Below, piece after piece: positions 11,341 to 23,373 of a stretch of DNA of 64,000 nt (positions are counted from its first letter, which is position 1; each line of letters begins with the position of its first letter). The stretch covers positions 11,250,001 to 11,314,000 of the forward strand of contig OY776120.1 in the NCBI GenBank assembly GCA_963675135.1, in the 5' to 3' direction. The DNA comes from Galeopsis tetrahit (taxonomy: Eukaryota; Streptophyta; Magnoliopsida; Lamiales; Lamiaceae). The position numbers and the translations under genes are program-made. A model generated the notes under the pieces. It worked only from the letters and a program-made list of their open reading frames with translations, made no database searches and was not told the DNA's origin.

Positions 11341-13554
11341 CTTTTTTAAAAGTATACATCATCATTTTTTTTTATCTCATCTCTATTTTATTTACTTTAA
11401 TTTTATACAAATAATATTTTTTTAAATTTGTGAAAAATACACTATATATGAACGGAGAGAGTATGTGATTAAGTTACTTTCTAATTTAGAAATTTTATTA
11501 AAAAATAACTTTATTTTCAAACATTAATTGATTGTTATGTAACAAGATGGCATCATTTGTTATGCTTGTTTGCTAAAAAAAAAATAAACATTAATTGATT
11601 GTTTTCCTTTAACTTTAAAAAAAAAAAGTTAAATTCATTACAAGTTGAGCAATAAAAAGGTGGGCGTAATAACATAGCAGGTGTATTGTAATTTGTAAAA
11701 TTTATCTAAAGGAGAATAATTTGCGGATATTTCAAAGTGAATTTGACACTTTTATGTATATACCCCCATAAATAATTATAAGAAGGAGACTCAAGTCAAA
11801 TATTATCAACTTTAAAAAAGACCCCACGAGAAGAAAAAAAAAATTACTCCAATAATAAATGTCTTCCACTAAAAAAAGGCACTCATGGAAATAAAATGGC
11901 AGCCACATTTAGATTAATTTGCCACAATTAAATTATTGCAACAATTAATTAACTTTTTTTCTTGCGTGTCTATCCAACCAACCAACCCACCCATAAAAAA
12001 TTACATGGTCGAGACGCCACAAATCTAATCTACCTAATCCCTTGCGAATCTATTGGCTACAACTCTTTAAAAACTATATTTGCTTATTTATTACTTACAT
12101 TATCTATTCACACCCACCCCACCCCTAAAAAAGAAAAAAAAAAAAAAAAAAAAGAAAGAAAGAAAGTAAAAGACAAAAGAATTTGAAAATGTTAACTTCA
12201 AGATATAAGGAACAATGAAAGAATTTTGTATCATCTAAAAGTCTGAACTTGTAGAGAGGGTGAAAATTAATTCTTGTATATTAATTTATAACAATTACGA
12301 GTCATTTATATAGACTTTGTCATTTTTTACATGTTGATGATGTACAACTCGATGGACAAATCCTGGCTTAATCCTCCTCCGTTTCCATGAAAATTACACA
12401 GGATCTTTGAGTACGTAAATTAAGAAATATGATATATGAGTAATAAGTAATTAAATACTACCGTATATTAGAGTTGATGTGATTTAGAGATGGAATAATA
12501 TAATAAATGTGAGAGAAAGTTGTTTAAATTAAGAAAAATAGAATGTATAGTTTCCATTGAGAGAAATGAAAAAAAAAATGTTGAATAACTTTTATTGGGA
12601 GGAGGGGTATAAATTTTTTTTAAAAAAAAATTGGTCCAGTTTTGCCAAATTGTCAATTAACTCATTTTTATTAATTTGGACATTTTTTGTCGGTTGGTTT
12701 TAAATTAATTAAGTGCATATGTATATGAACTTGTATCGAATCATGTCATCTCCTCCCTTTCGAGGGAAAAAAACGTATATCGAGTTGCAATCAAATTAAA
12801 GGTTTAACTTTTTTTTATTATAAACACGATATTCTTGATTAAATTATTTTGAGCATAAAATATCATAAATTAATATAGAATTGACTTTATATATAAGTAT
12901 TAATTATACAATTATTATCATTATTATTGAAAATCATTATTCTTGATTTTATTATATTTATTATTTATATCATTTTCAATATATTTTTATTATTTTTATC
13001 ATATATTAATATTATGTATTTTACAATTGTTGGTTTTGATTTATTATTTACTATTATGAATCATTTATATAATTATTGTTTATTATTGAAATTATTATTG
13101 TTAATAATAGTGTTAAATATTACTCGTAAAATTTATTTTTGATTGTTGGAGAATTACTATTATTATTATTGATCATTATAGTTATTTATTCTTATTATTA
13201 AGTAGTATTGTTATAGTTAATGTTAATTATTGGAATCCTTATCATCGTTGATTGTTTGGAGTGGGAAAATAATGTTGTGAAATAAAAAAATATTAAGTGA
13301 TGATTTTGGTAAAAAAAAAAAAACTCATTTCTCAATGTGTGACTTGTGTGGGTACTAATTATTAATTTGTTTGAATATTGATCATTTTCAATGGAATTCT
13401 CCAATTAAATAAATAGTATATCAACCATAGTATTTGATGGAGTATAAATTTTGGGAATAGTAGTTATTTCATTTTCAATCTATTCTCATATCAATCACGG
13501 CGTAAGTGCAAAATTGAAGAATAAAAGCAAGTGGTAAGGTGACACTTAATTAGA
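11341..13554. other. AT-rich intergenic DNA, no gene seen
   Basis: No supported gene. 11780-12060 is similar to 43500-44080 (GAGACTCAAGTCAAAT; GCCACATTTAGA...TTTGCCACA; GAGACGCCACAAAT), in the same order. Simple repeats: A-rich plus AAAG run at 12126-12168, and TTA/ATT trinucleotide-rich DNA at 12900-13200. Confidence 0.55.
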
Positions 13555-13905
13555 TTAATGGCAAATTAAATCACCGTTTTTCTTTTAATTACAATTTAAT
13601 TTAAAATTTTAAATAATTACAAATAAATCATCACCTTAAATAATATTACAAATTAAACTTCTTGATAGATTTATTTATGTCCAAACTTAACGAGATTTAG
13701 ACTTCTTGTTGACATGACACCTCCTTAGTGAAATAACATTTTTTTTATAATTCGATCTAATTTCAAAACGTTTAATTCAGACATAAATGAAACTGTCAAA
13801 AAGTAATTTGTAAAAATATTTAAAATTAGTGATTTACTTGCAATTATTTAAAGGTTTAAATTAAATTGTAAATAAGTAAAAAGACCTTTCATTTACACAA
13901 TCATA
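13555..13905. mobile_element. Long-TIR MITE family, degraded copy A
   Basis: About 350 bp whose two halves are imperfect inverted repeats (CAAATTAAATCACC...TACAATTTAATTTAAA against its complement). It is about 70-80% similar by eye to the copy at 48716-49206, including the shared middle (CTTCTTG, TTTCAAAACGT, CGGACA-like). No clear target-site duplication is seen. Confidence 0.65.
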
Positions 13906-15463
13906 TAAATTATGAAATCCCTAATTAACTCGATCATAATTTAATGACGAACCCTATGATCAAAGAGTAGGACTGGAATGATATTGTCTCATGGTAAGAC
14001 ATAAGATAATTTGAACATGATAATTTAATACTTTAAAATAAATGTGTATTAATTTATGAATGATTTTAGTATCCCATCATAAAATTTGTTTCATGTAAAT
14101 CTTTTTCAAGGACAATTAATCAACTATAACCCCAAAATTCGACTCAATTTTTTTTAGGGGAAAATTTTCAATTCTCATTGTAACGAGAATCTCTTTCTCC
14201 GTCGATCTACATTCCCCGTGGTGAAAGGAATACACATTAGAGGAAAGGTTGCCTCGGATTTTCTAATGATGGTTATATTGTTGATGTTGTGTTCTAATTT
14301 TTTTTTTTTTTAAATAATAGGGATACAAAATGATTGTTGGTGAAAAAATAATTAAATGATTGAAGTCTGAGAGGGGAACTTATTTTGAAAAGAGAAATAG
14401 TTAATAGAAATTATTATGGAAAGGGAAATAGTTAACTGAAGTTAATAATGAACTTATTTTAACTTTCATCATGGAGTATATATTTTTTAGTATTTTCCAG
14501 TACCCCTCTTCATGACTCAACCCAAATAGTGGTGCATTGACATTAATATATTCCCATGCCATACGTTAAGATGTAGTAAAAGTTTGTACTACTGGTGACC
14601 ACTATGTGTTGTGAAGTAGTACAAAAGGAATATGCGATGGATATATGTGTAAAAATTAAATATTTGGTGCATCCAAATATTTTTGTACTACTGACCACTA
14701 TCACTTTTGTTTATTTGTTGAAATCTTTTTAAATAATTTATCTCCTTCCAATAACATTACGATCGAATTCAAAATTAATTAAAAAAGGCAAGCACTTACC
14801 TAAGACATTTGACGGTGAGAGCACTCATAAATTAACACATAGTAATTAATTAATACTTATTTCTATTGAAGAAATTCATTTAAAAAATAATTAATGCAGA
14901 AAAAAAGGAGATCGTATATAATATAAAATAAACGAATATATGATGCATCGATCAGTTGCACATATTTTTTTGTATTAAATTCATAGTATTTTTTTTTTAA
15001 AATACTACTTTCATACAACCTACTTTATCTTCACTCTAAATTTTTTTTTTTTTTACATAAATAATCAATTAAAAAAAATCTCATGTACAACTTATATAAA
15101 AAATTAAAAAAAGTGGAGTGAGGGATTACATATTGATTAGCTTTTTATTGCAGCTGCTGGGCGCGGCGTCCACCGAGAATTGTATACTCACTAGCTAGAG
15201 GAATAAGGCACTATATATCTAGATTCTTCAATCTATCTCTTTTGTAATTAAAACCTGGTTTATAAAAATGCGTGTGACTTTTACTAATGTTTTTAATTGG
15301 ACAATTATTTCTTCCACAACTTTATCCACATATATTCTAGTTTATTTAATTGTACGAAAACATCTACTAATATATATATACAAACTCATGTATGGAGTAC
15401 TAGTATTAATGAAAAACCGATACTAGCTACTAATATTTTGGCATGAATCTAATTTTAAAATAG
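13906..15463. other. AT-rich intergenic DNA, no gene seen
   Basis: No supported gene. GAATATGCGATGGATATAT at about 14629 and TGCAGCTGCTGGGCGCGGCG near 15151 match the left end of the window in order. Confidence 0.55.
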
Positions 15464-15471
15464 AAGTTATC

Positions 15472-16059
15472 CAGTGACGGAGCCGGAATTTTAGATTGGG
15501 GGCCGATTTACATTAATATAAAGACAAAATAATATTATATTTAATTCATTATAAATTTTATAATATCTCATTTCATTAATTTAAATTTAACGATTTTTGT
15601 TATGTTTCGAAAAAAATTAATTTTGATTGTTCCGACTCATAATATATGAAACGGTGTTAAAATTATTAGACAAATGTATAACTTAAAATATATTCCCTCA
15701 GGTCCGTAATGACTTGAATACGTTGACAAGTTCACTTTTTAAGAAATGTGAATTTAGTGAGGTGTGGGGTCAAATAAATGAAGAGTATTTTTGGTGATTT
15801 AGTGAGGTATAAAAGAAATTTAATGAGGTGTTAAAAAGAATTTAGTGAGATGTAGGGAAGAATATAGATTAAAATGAGTAATAATTTTAAAAAAAAATGA
15901 TGTAGTGAGAATATTAAGTTATTAACTTTACAACCAATCTTGAAACGTCTCAAATTAAAAAAAGTATATAAATAATTATAAAACGAAAAAAATATACATT
16001 AAAAAAAAAAATTGGTGGGGGCCACTGCCCCCGCTGGGCCCTATGTGGCTCCGTCCTTG
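15472..16059. mobile_element. hAT element, Tip100-like termini, non-autonomous
   Basis: 588 bp. The 5' end is CAGTGACGGAGCC and the inverted 3' end is CAAGGACGGAGCC, which resembles the CAGGGGCGGAGCC ends of Tip100-type hAT elements. The flanks AAGTTATC (15464-15471) and AAGGTACC (16060-16067) match at 6 of 8 positions, consistent with an aged 8-bp target-site duplication. No transposase is encoded. Confidence 0.75.
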
Positions 16060-16067
16060 AAGGTACC

Positions 16068-17651
16068 CTTCTCCCTCGTTTCACATGGACGTGGTGGTGG
16101 ACCGGTGGTACACACACAAGTATCGGTATCCAAAATAAATTTACAATCAGGCATAAGAGAAAAAAATATATGCACAAAATAATTTATTAATTTGTATAAA
16201 AAAGAAAAGTAGAGTATCAGTTTTAGAGGAAGGGAATCTATATATTTCTCATAATCCACGCGTTAAAAAAACTTTAAACATCAACATATTCAATATGTGC
16301 ACACACATAAAGAGTGACATTAATACAGTGTCTGAAACAAGTTAAAATGTTTTTTTTCTTTCGAAAACAAATTAATAATTAAAGTTATATAACTACTATC
16401 CACCAACAACCCTCTTCCTTTTCTTTTCTTGGGTAATAAAGAAACATAACAGAATTTTTTTATATGAAGTCACCAATGATTTCTTTGCGTGTTCGAGCCG
16501 CCGCAATCCCATGGTTAATTACATATATACCTAGCTAAACCTAGGATGGGAAAATTAAATAAATAAAATGTTGACTATTCCCCCACTAATGTTTTCTTTT
16601 GGTTTTATCCAATGAAAGTGATGAGCAAGAATAAAAAGAGTTACTTGGTGGCCGTGACCTAAGACAAAAATGTACTATAATAATTAGTTTAGTCCTTAGT
16701 CCTAATAATGATGATAACTTTGAGATTTTGAAACCAAGTTTTCGTTTTAATATGGTACACTGGTTTTACTTCGAGATTTAACCCTTTTTTTGTTTTTGTT
16801 TTCATAAATACTACTCCATATATACATGAATGTATGTTGGTGGATATGAAAGAATTCGGTCTCATTTAAAAGTTCGAATTTATAAAGAGGTTGTAATTAA
16901 TTTTTAATAGGATGTATGTTTTAAATTAGTTGGTACGTATGTAGGTGAATGTACGTAGCAATTAAAGAGTTGTAATTTTTTGTGTATATATACTTATTTA
17001 ATCCATAAAACTATATATAGTGGCTATTTGGATGTATATATGGATGCAAAATATTTATTCCCTATTGCATTAAGTATTCGGCCAAAAAAACAGGATTGTG
17101 AGGTGAAGTTCAGTTTGATTGAAAGAAAGCCTAAAGATAATTATAAGATAATATATCACTTTGTACTATGCTAGCTTCTTCTCATGCTATATGGAATCAT
17201 ATTCTAATTCATGCCACAAACCCCAGATATATCATATATGTTTATCCAATTACATAATTAAAAACTAATTAATTAGATCAATGGACTTCATAATCCAACA
17301 ACAAATTCAAATATCTTATGTGGGATAGTGATGAGTTGCACAAACTAATTAATAATTAATTAAACCTATGCCACTCATGATCTAATTATAAGAAAAACAC
17401 TAATGGTATTCTTTTATTATACTTATAATCATTATAAGAAAAACTTTGTTCGTTCACCTCGACAACTTTATTCGTTCACCTCAGAGGTGGCCGAACGTGA
17501 TTGGCCACTATGCTCGCCCAAGTCGGCTCATCCCACGTAATTGTCCATGAAGGATGAACAATCAGCTCGACGAGGATATCAGTCAACTTAAGTTAGTCCA
17601 TGTTACATGTCAAGAGGATTAAAACAGCCAGCTCGTCCATCAAGTGAAGAA
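16068..17651. other. Intergenic DNA, no gene seen
   Basis: The 16478-16660 part resembles 3300-3480. From about 17440 to 17650 there is a GC-richer patch with a repeated TTCGTTCACCTC and TATGCTCGCCCAAG, possibly an old LTR remnant. I cannot assign it. Confidence 0.45.
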
Positions 17652-17657
17652 TGCTTA

Positions 17658-18123
17658 TGTTGTATATTTATATATTTACATAATATAATATAGAGAACTC
17701 TTTGTGAAAGGACACAACCTTTCGGTGAAGTTGCAACCTTTCAGTGAGTGAAAGATGCAACCCTTTGATAATGTGACTCTTCGGTGAAGTTGCAACCTTT
17801 CGGTGCAACTCTTGAGTATCTATAAATACTCAAGGGTGTGGAGAGTTGATGATAAGAATTGAGAAGTAGGAGTCTCTCTATATGTTAGGATTTGAGTCTT
17901 ATATTATTTTTAATTAGTTTATTTATACACTTGCGATTTCTGCTTCTGAAATTCGATAGAGTGTAACTATCGAGTTTTCGTGGAATAGGTTTTGTATCCT
18001 GGAAGGTTAATTCCTTGTGAGAACCATTTACACCCGTGTGGGAGGAATTAATACCTTTAAAGATAGCATCATTTTTTGGTGTGCCTAACCTATCATTAAC
18101 TCCATTACCCACATTATACAACA
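17658..18123 (+). repeat. 5' LTR of the non-coding LTR element
   Basis: Contains repeated CTTTCGGTGAAGTTGCAACC motifs upstream of a TATAAATA that sits inside a short palindrome (17811-17834). Confidence 0.9.
17811..17834 (+). promoter_or_regulatory. TATA element framed by a perfect inverted repeat
   Basis: Arms CTTGAGTAT and ATACTCAAG surround the loop CTATAA, so the putative core promoter of the LTR can fold as a hairpin. The same structure lies at 20030-20053 in the 3' LTR. Confidence 0.65.
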
Positions 18124-19876
18124 GTTTTAAAGGTATTAAATTTCTGCAATGGAGTCAATGTTGGTAAAGGCACGACTGCATGATGATAAAAACCAGAAGG
18201 GCTAAACACGCTCAAATACAGGGAGTTTAATTCTAAAATTTTGTTAGAATCTAATTGAATTGTGTGATGTAATATTTATGTTGAGGAATTATGCCATCTC
18301 TATCCTGGATCATTTAATTTGATTAATTAACAACACACCAAGTGAATTTATGATGAAGAGAGAGGCTCTTCCATTGAGGTTCCAAGTCTCGCCATTAACG
18401 AAAGCAATGAGGTGATACAAATAGAAAAAAAAATCCAAAAGCAATGGAGCGCCAAAGCAGTCGCTAGAAGGAAGGAAGGGCGCCGGCAGTTGCAACGCGA
18501 CCAATAGGAGAGATGTCTTCCTCATTTTGAAAAAGTAAGAATTGTGCTAAATCACGTCGATTCAGGGAATGTTTTGATTGAATGAGCGTGAGACTTGTGA
18601 ATTGGAATGCGAAGCGGTGGAATTAGAAAATGTCGATTTGGTCAGCATTCCAATTCCATTCAAATTAAGCCTGAAAGGTATGAAACATGACGTTTCTTCG
18701 ATCTTATTAGAATTTATTAAATAATTATTAAGCCTGATTATAAATTAGTTTGGTTTGGGCCATAACTATTAAATTGGGTTATTTGAGAAGAAGTACCCAG
18801 AAATTATGCCCGTTAAATTATCTGGCTTCAAATTAGTTGAGATAATGTTATGGTTTAATTTATTTAATAATATGTGAGATATTATAAAAATATTACTCCG
18901 TTATGGTGGATCTTGATTGTGCATATCAAACTAAGGTTTGATTAGGATCAAGAAGGATAATGGTGATACACATTTGCTTGATAGTGCAAATTGTGATTGA
19001 GAATTAATCCAAGAGATATTAACTCGTATAATTCATTGGAGAATTATTAAAGAGTTAAGGGTGGCGATGAAGGCACATTTGCATTCGAATTTTATTTTAA
19101 AATGCAAACTGTGTAGAGTCCGAAGATATAATAATCATACTAAAAGTATGATGAAATATTGAAAGTATGATCAAAGAGAAGAAGGTCGTACTTGAGTATC
19201 TCCCTACGAATTAAATGCTAGCAAATTCGTGAAAAAAATATTTATTTGGAGATAAGATTAAAAGGTCTAAGAGATATGGAGCTATTACCGATAAAATAAG
19301 ATGTCTTGATTGAAACCCACTCCATCTTAAGGTACAAGTTAAAAATTGGCACCTTATGAATTGAGTTTGCAAAGGCAATTCAATATTTGACATCGGCGAA
19401 ATGGAAACTGAGAAACATTTCAAAGTGCACACGTGAAAATAGTGGGGGTAGGACTATTTCTATTTCGAAAGCTCTGTATCTGACTTGTGCACTTTCTATT
19501 ACCACAACAAGTTAAGGTTGGATTCTAAAAAAATCCTTAATAGACTCGTAGCTCTGTGGAATGCGTTGTGGACATTCGTGATGAGTCTACCTATGCAAGT
19601 AGAGAAGTAAGAGGCCGCTTCTTAAGGATTATGTCGGTAAGATCCTAGAGTACTTGCGAGACCAGGATAAGCACAAGGCCCATTACGAATTGGTGCTGCC
19701 AAAATTTAAGAAGCAAGAAATCATATGTGACGAGAACATGATTCCATAGAGTTTCATGTTCAACCATAAGTTTAAGGCTTAGTCCACTTCATGGCTATTC
19801 GTTGCGTAAAGCAAGTGGTGATTATTTTATTATCTATTATTTTTATTATATATTATATATGTAAATAGTGGGGGAT
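18124..19876 (+). other. Interior of the LTR element, no coding capacity
   Basis: Short open frames only. An ATG near 18149 (ATGGAGTCAATG) is closed by a stop within about 20 codons. Near 19610-19740 there are gag/pol-like scraps too short to name. Confidence 0.6.
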
Positions 19877-20342
19877 TGTTGTATATTTATATATTTACAT
19901 AATATAATATAGAGAACTCTTTGTGAAAGGACACAACCTTTCGGTGAAGTTGCAACCTTTCAGTGAGTGAAAGATGCAACCCTTTGATAATGTGACTCTT
20001 CGGTGAAGTTGCAACCTTTCGGTGCAACTCTTGAGTATCTATAAATACTCAAGGGTGTGGAGAGTTGATGATAAGAATTGAGAAGTAGGAGTCTCTCTAT
20101 ATGTTAGGATTTGAGTCTTATATTATTTTTAATTAGTTTATTTATACACTTGCGATTTCTGCTTCTGAAATTCGATAGAGTGTAACTATCGAGTTTTCGT
20201 GGAATAGGTTTTGTATCCTGGAAGGTTAATTCCTTGTGAGAACCATTTACACCCGTGTGGGAGGAATTAATACCTTTAAAGATAGCATCATTTTTTGGTG
20301 TGCCTAACCTATCATTAACTCCATTACCCACATTATACAACA
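19877..20342 (+). repeat. 3' LTR of the non-coding LTR element
   Basis: Same length as the 5' LTR and no difference noticed. It is preceded by the purine tract GTGGGGGAT. Confidence 0.9.
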
Positions 20343-20394
20343 TGCTTAGTCATTAAAGTTTAGGAGCCCAAATGCCACATAAACAAACATGTAT

Positions 20395-21452
20395 CACTAC
20401 AAAAAAAAAAATTGATCAAAAGGCGAAGGATATTTGCGAGTGGAGATGAACAATCGCCAATTTGCGAGTGATTTGACGACTGTCCCATTTACCAAGTAAA
20501 AAGGCGACAAATGTTCTTGCACTCGCGTAATTGCGAGTGTATTTCATAACACTCGCCAATTGATGACCAAAAAGGTGACGTTGTGAGATGCACTCGCCTA
20601 AAGGCGACCGGGGTGGACCCCTCGCAAAATGACGAGGGGACCCCACTCACATAAAGGCGACCGCGGTGGGCCCCTCGCCTAATCCGTCCCCAAAACCCTC
20701 CTTCTTCCTCCAGAACAGAAACAATCGGTGCCTCCCCACCTCTCGAGTTTTCAGCCGCCACCGCCGTTGTAGATCGAGCTCCTTTTTTGGTCATTTGTGT
20801 TCTACATGTCGACGGGATCATTTCTACGGTAATTTTATTCGTTTTCGTTGGTTAAATTTGAAGTTATATGTATATATGTGGTTCTAGTATATATATGTAT
20901 ATATAAGATTGTTGAAAAAAAAATATATATATATATATATAATTTTATTTTTAGAATTGTTTGAAATTAAATGATATATATATTAATTGCATTTACAAGG
21001 GGCGCCCAAAATGCTTCTCAATCGAGAGGTCGCGGGATTGATCCCAACTGCTCGCGTAAAAAAGGCCAGATTATTGGCCAATTGTTGAGGCCACTCGCTA
21101 ATAGGCGAGTGCATGACTTCACAGTCGCCTAAATGCGACGAATAATAGCAGTCGCCTAAAGGCGACGGATACTGCACTCGTCCACATTTGCCTAAACGCG
21201 ACGGATAATAGTAGTCGCCTAAAGGCGACAGATAGTGCACTCGCCTATTGCCGAGAGTGACACGCGCTCGCAAATTGGTAACGACCGCATGTACTCGCAA
21301 AAACACGACAGATTCAATAATTCTGTCACCTTTAAATTGTCGACGAGCATATTGGCGACTGGGGCCTTCCCTCACCTATACGGTCGCCATTTAGTTTAAA
21401 GAGGGGGATTTCATCGCCTTTCCCCTCTTCTTTTGACCATTTATTTGTGGTG
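20395..21452. mobile_element. Compact CACTA (En/Spm) element, non-autonomous
   Basis: 1058 bp. The left end CACTACAAAAAA...GATCAAAAG matches the inverted right end CACCACAAATAAA...GGTCAAAAG. The 3-bp target-site duplication TAT lies at 20392-20394 and 21453-21455. Both subterminal regions carry many short GGCGA/TCGCC units, often as the palindrome TCGCCTAAAGGCGA. This is the usual arrangement of transposase-binding repeats in this superfamily. There is no transposase. Confidence 0.85.
20990..21062 (+). other. tRNA-like T-arm/B-box fragment inside the CACTA element
   Basis: GAGAGGTCGCGGGATTGATC resembles the T-arm of a tRNA or the B box of a tRNA-derived SINE. No complete cloverleaf is present. 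It may be a captured SINE or tRNA scrap, or chance. Confidence 0.3.
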
Positions 21453-21456
21453 TATC

Positions 21457-23217
21457 TGATTCGGGTGGAATTTACACTATTTAGATGCATATTTGAAGCT
21501 CATTTGATTTTGATTTCATTGAATTATACATTGAATATGATTGTTTAAGACGAAATGAGAGAAAGGTTGTGTTTTGTCGATTTTGTAGGAAATACGATGG
21601 AATTTGGAGCAAAACACCAACCATACTTTACTGGATCAGGAAGAGGAGTGCACGGTTGGATTCGTCTCGAAAAATGGAGTGGAATGGAAAAAAGAATCGA
21701 GTCAATCGGAGGTCGGAAGCTCGAGATACGAAGAGACAAAAATACATGCCCGGGTAGAAACGACCCGGGCGGGTCACTTCGACCCGGGCAGACCCAAAAA
21801 TGAAGTAGTTTCGTATTTTGCCCGGGTGAAACCCACCCGGCCGGGTGGTTTCGACCCGGGCAAGGCCCAAAAGTGTGTTTGTTCGTGTTTTGGCCGGGTG
21901 GCATGCCCGGGTGGGAGCCACCCGGCCGGGTCACTTCATTTTCGGGGTTTTTGGCCCATTTTCTCCATATTTCAAGGGCCTAATTGCAAAATTAATTCAA
22001 GACTTCTACCCCAACTATAAATAGATCAAATTGGAGTTTGAGAAAGAGTCTCTTACTCCTTTTACAAGCAATTCCACACACACATTCACATAGTTGTAGG
22101 TGTTCTTCATTTTTAGTTTAGATCCTTAATTAGATTAGATAGAATAGTGGTTTTTACTTCGAATCACGCTACGATTATCATCGGGCATCGTCTATTACAT
22201 CGGTTTGTAGCTAAATTCTCATGATCAAGGTGATATTATTCTATTTTGCAATTCAATTTAGTATTTTCTTAATTTCTTCAATCTTTTGTTATTCTACTAT
22301 GAGTTTGATGTTATTAGTTGTTTTAACCATGGAATTCTCTTCTAGAACCATGGGCTAAGCTCTTATTGCCTTGGGTGTGAATGTTTTGATGGGTGTTTAG
22401 TGTAATTATAGATTAATTGCATGATTAGCTTAGGAATTGGGTGTATATGTTTCTAGTGTTGTAATTTTCATGATTCAATTGATTAATTCACCCTATTAGC
22501 TAGCATTGTTAGTTTTGTCGACTTCAACGACCGTATTGGGTTGCATGATTAAGAGTGTGTGTATGAGCTTGAATTAATCAATGAGAATTAACATAGTAAT
22601 TAGCTACACCGACCGGGGGTTGATTGCTTAGATCGACGACACTAGACACTAGTCGATTAGAGGTCGTCTATTAGATTAGTGAGAGGGCGTCTCATAAACA
22701 TTAGTAACCGTGTTGAATGTGTTTATGAGACACTATCTTAGGAGCTTATGGTATTGATTAGACTATATAATTGCTAATCGATGCACGTGTTCACCTAAGC
22801 CTCACAAGGGATTGGTCTACACACACGAGTGATAGCCTTTAGCTTAATCCAAAACCATAGTTTAATTCATGCAATTGGTTCGTTAACTCATTGAATTACC
22901 CACAAAACGGAAACACCCGAGGCAATACCCTTCCCTTGCACTTTCCAACGAAAGTTAGATAACTTGTTATTTTTGTCACTAGTTTTCATTACTTTAGTTA
23001 ATCTAGTTTAATATTTTTGTTCTTATTCCCAAAAATTCAAACAAACACGTGTAGTTACTACAATAGCATGCATACTCGTAACTTTAGGGATTCACTAGCA
23101 CTCAATTAGGTCCTTGGAACGAAATTTTACTTGGTATACTTATCGTACTACTAACGAACCCATACGCTTGTGGGGATCGTATAGTTGTAAAAAGTGTGCA
23201 AAAATACATCCAAGTCA
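21457..23217 (+). repeat. 5' LTR of the Gypsy derivative, with CCCGGG-rich island
   Basis: Begins TGATTCGGGTGG and ends before the primer site. It contains a GC-rich island (about 21746-21932) with repeated CCCGGGT/ACCCGGC units in otherwise AT-rich DNA, and a TATAAATAGA near 22016. The left flank is GTATC, and its partner is lost with the truncated 3' LTR. Confidence 0.88.
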
Positions 23218-23218
23218 A

Positions 23219-23236
23219 TGGCGCCGCTGCCGGGGA
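23219..23236 (+). other. Primer binding site (tRNA-Asp type)
   Basis: TGGCGCCGCTGCCGGGGA, one base off the canonical complement of the tRNA-Asp 3' end. Confidence 0.8.
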
Positions 23237-23373
23237 TTTAAGCGAGTGTTATTAGTGAGACTTAGAGTTTGTTGAGTGTTATTGATAGTAGCATTTCTTT
23301 TTGTTATTTTGTTTTAGTTCGTCTTTGTGGGCTTTGATACTTGTTTTTGTGTAGGTGTGAACTTCATTGTCTT

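Larger units (their letters stand above)
17658..20342 (+). mobile_element. Non-coding LTR retrotransposon with apparently identical LTRs
   Basis: Two 466-bp LTRs (17658-18123 and 19877-20342) begin TGTTGTATA and end TATACAACA. They look identical when read side by side. A polypurine tract AGTGGGGGAT abuts the 3' LTR, fixing plus orientation. The target-site duplication is TGCTTA (17652-17657 and 20343-20348; 5 or 6 bp). The 1.75-kb interior holds no long open frame and no recognisable gag or pol, so it is a non-autonomous derivative mobilised in trans. Identical LTRs imply a very recent insertion. Confidence 0.92.

Noticed and set aside
11443..11465. Stowaway-like end GAACGGAGAGAGTA
   Set aside because: No partner end within reasonable distance on either side of the Copia element.
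12927..13142. Plus-strand frame of 71 codons
   Set aside because: Low-complexity ATT/TTA repeat translation.
17885..18121. 78-codon minus-strand frame, repeated at 20104-20343
   Set aside because: Lies wholly in the LTR and occurs twice only because the LTR does. No motif.
21545..22020. Gly/Pro-rich frames in both strands, repeated at 26306-26781
   Set aside because: Translations of the CCCGGG island within LTRs.
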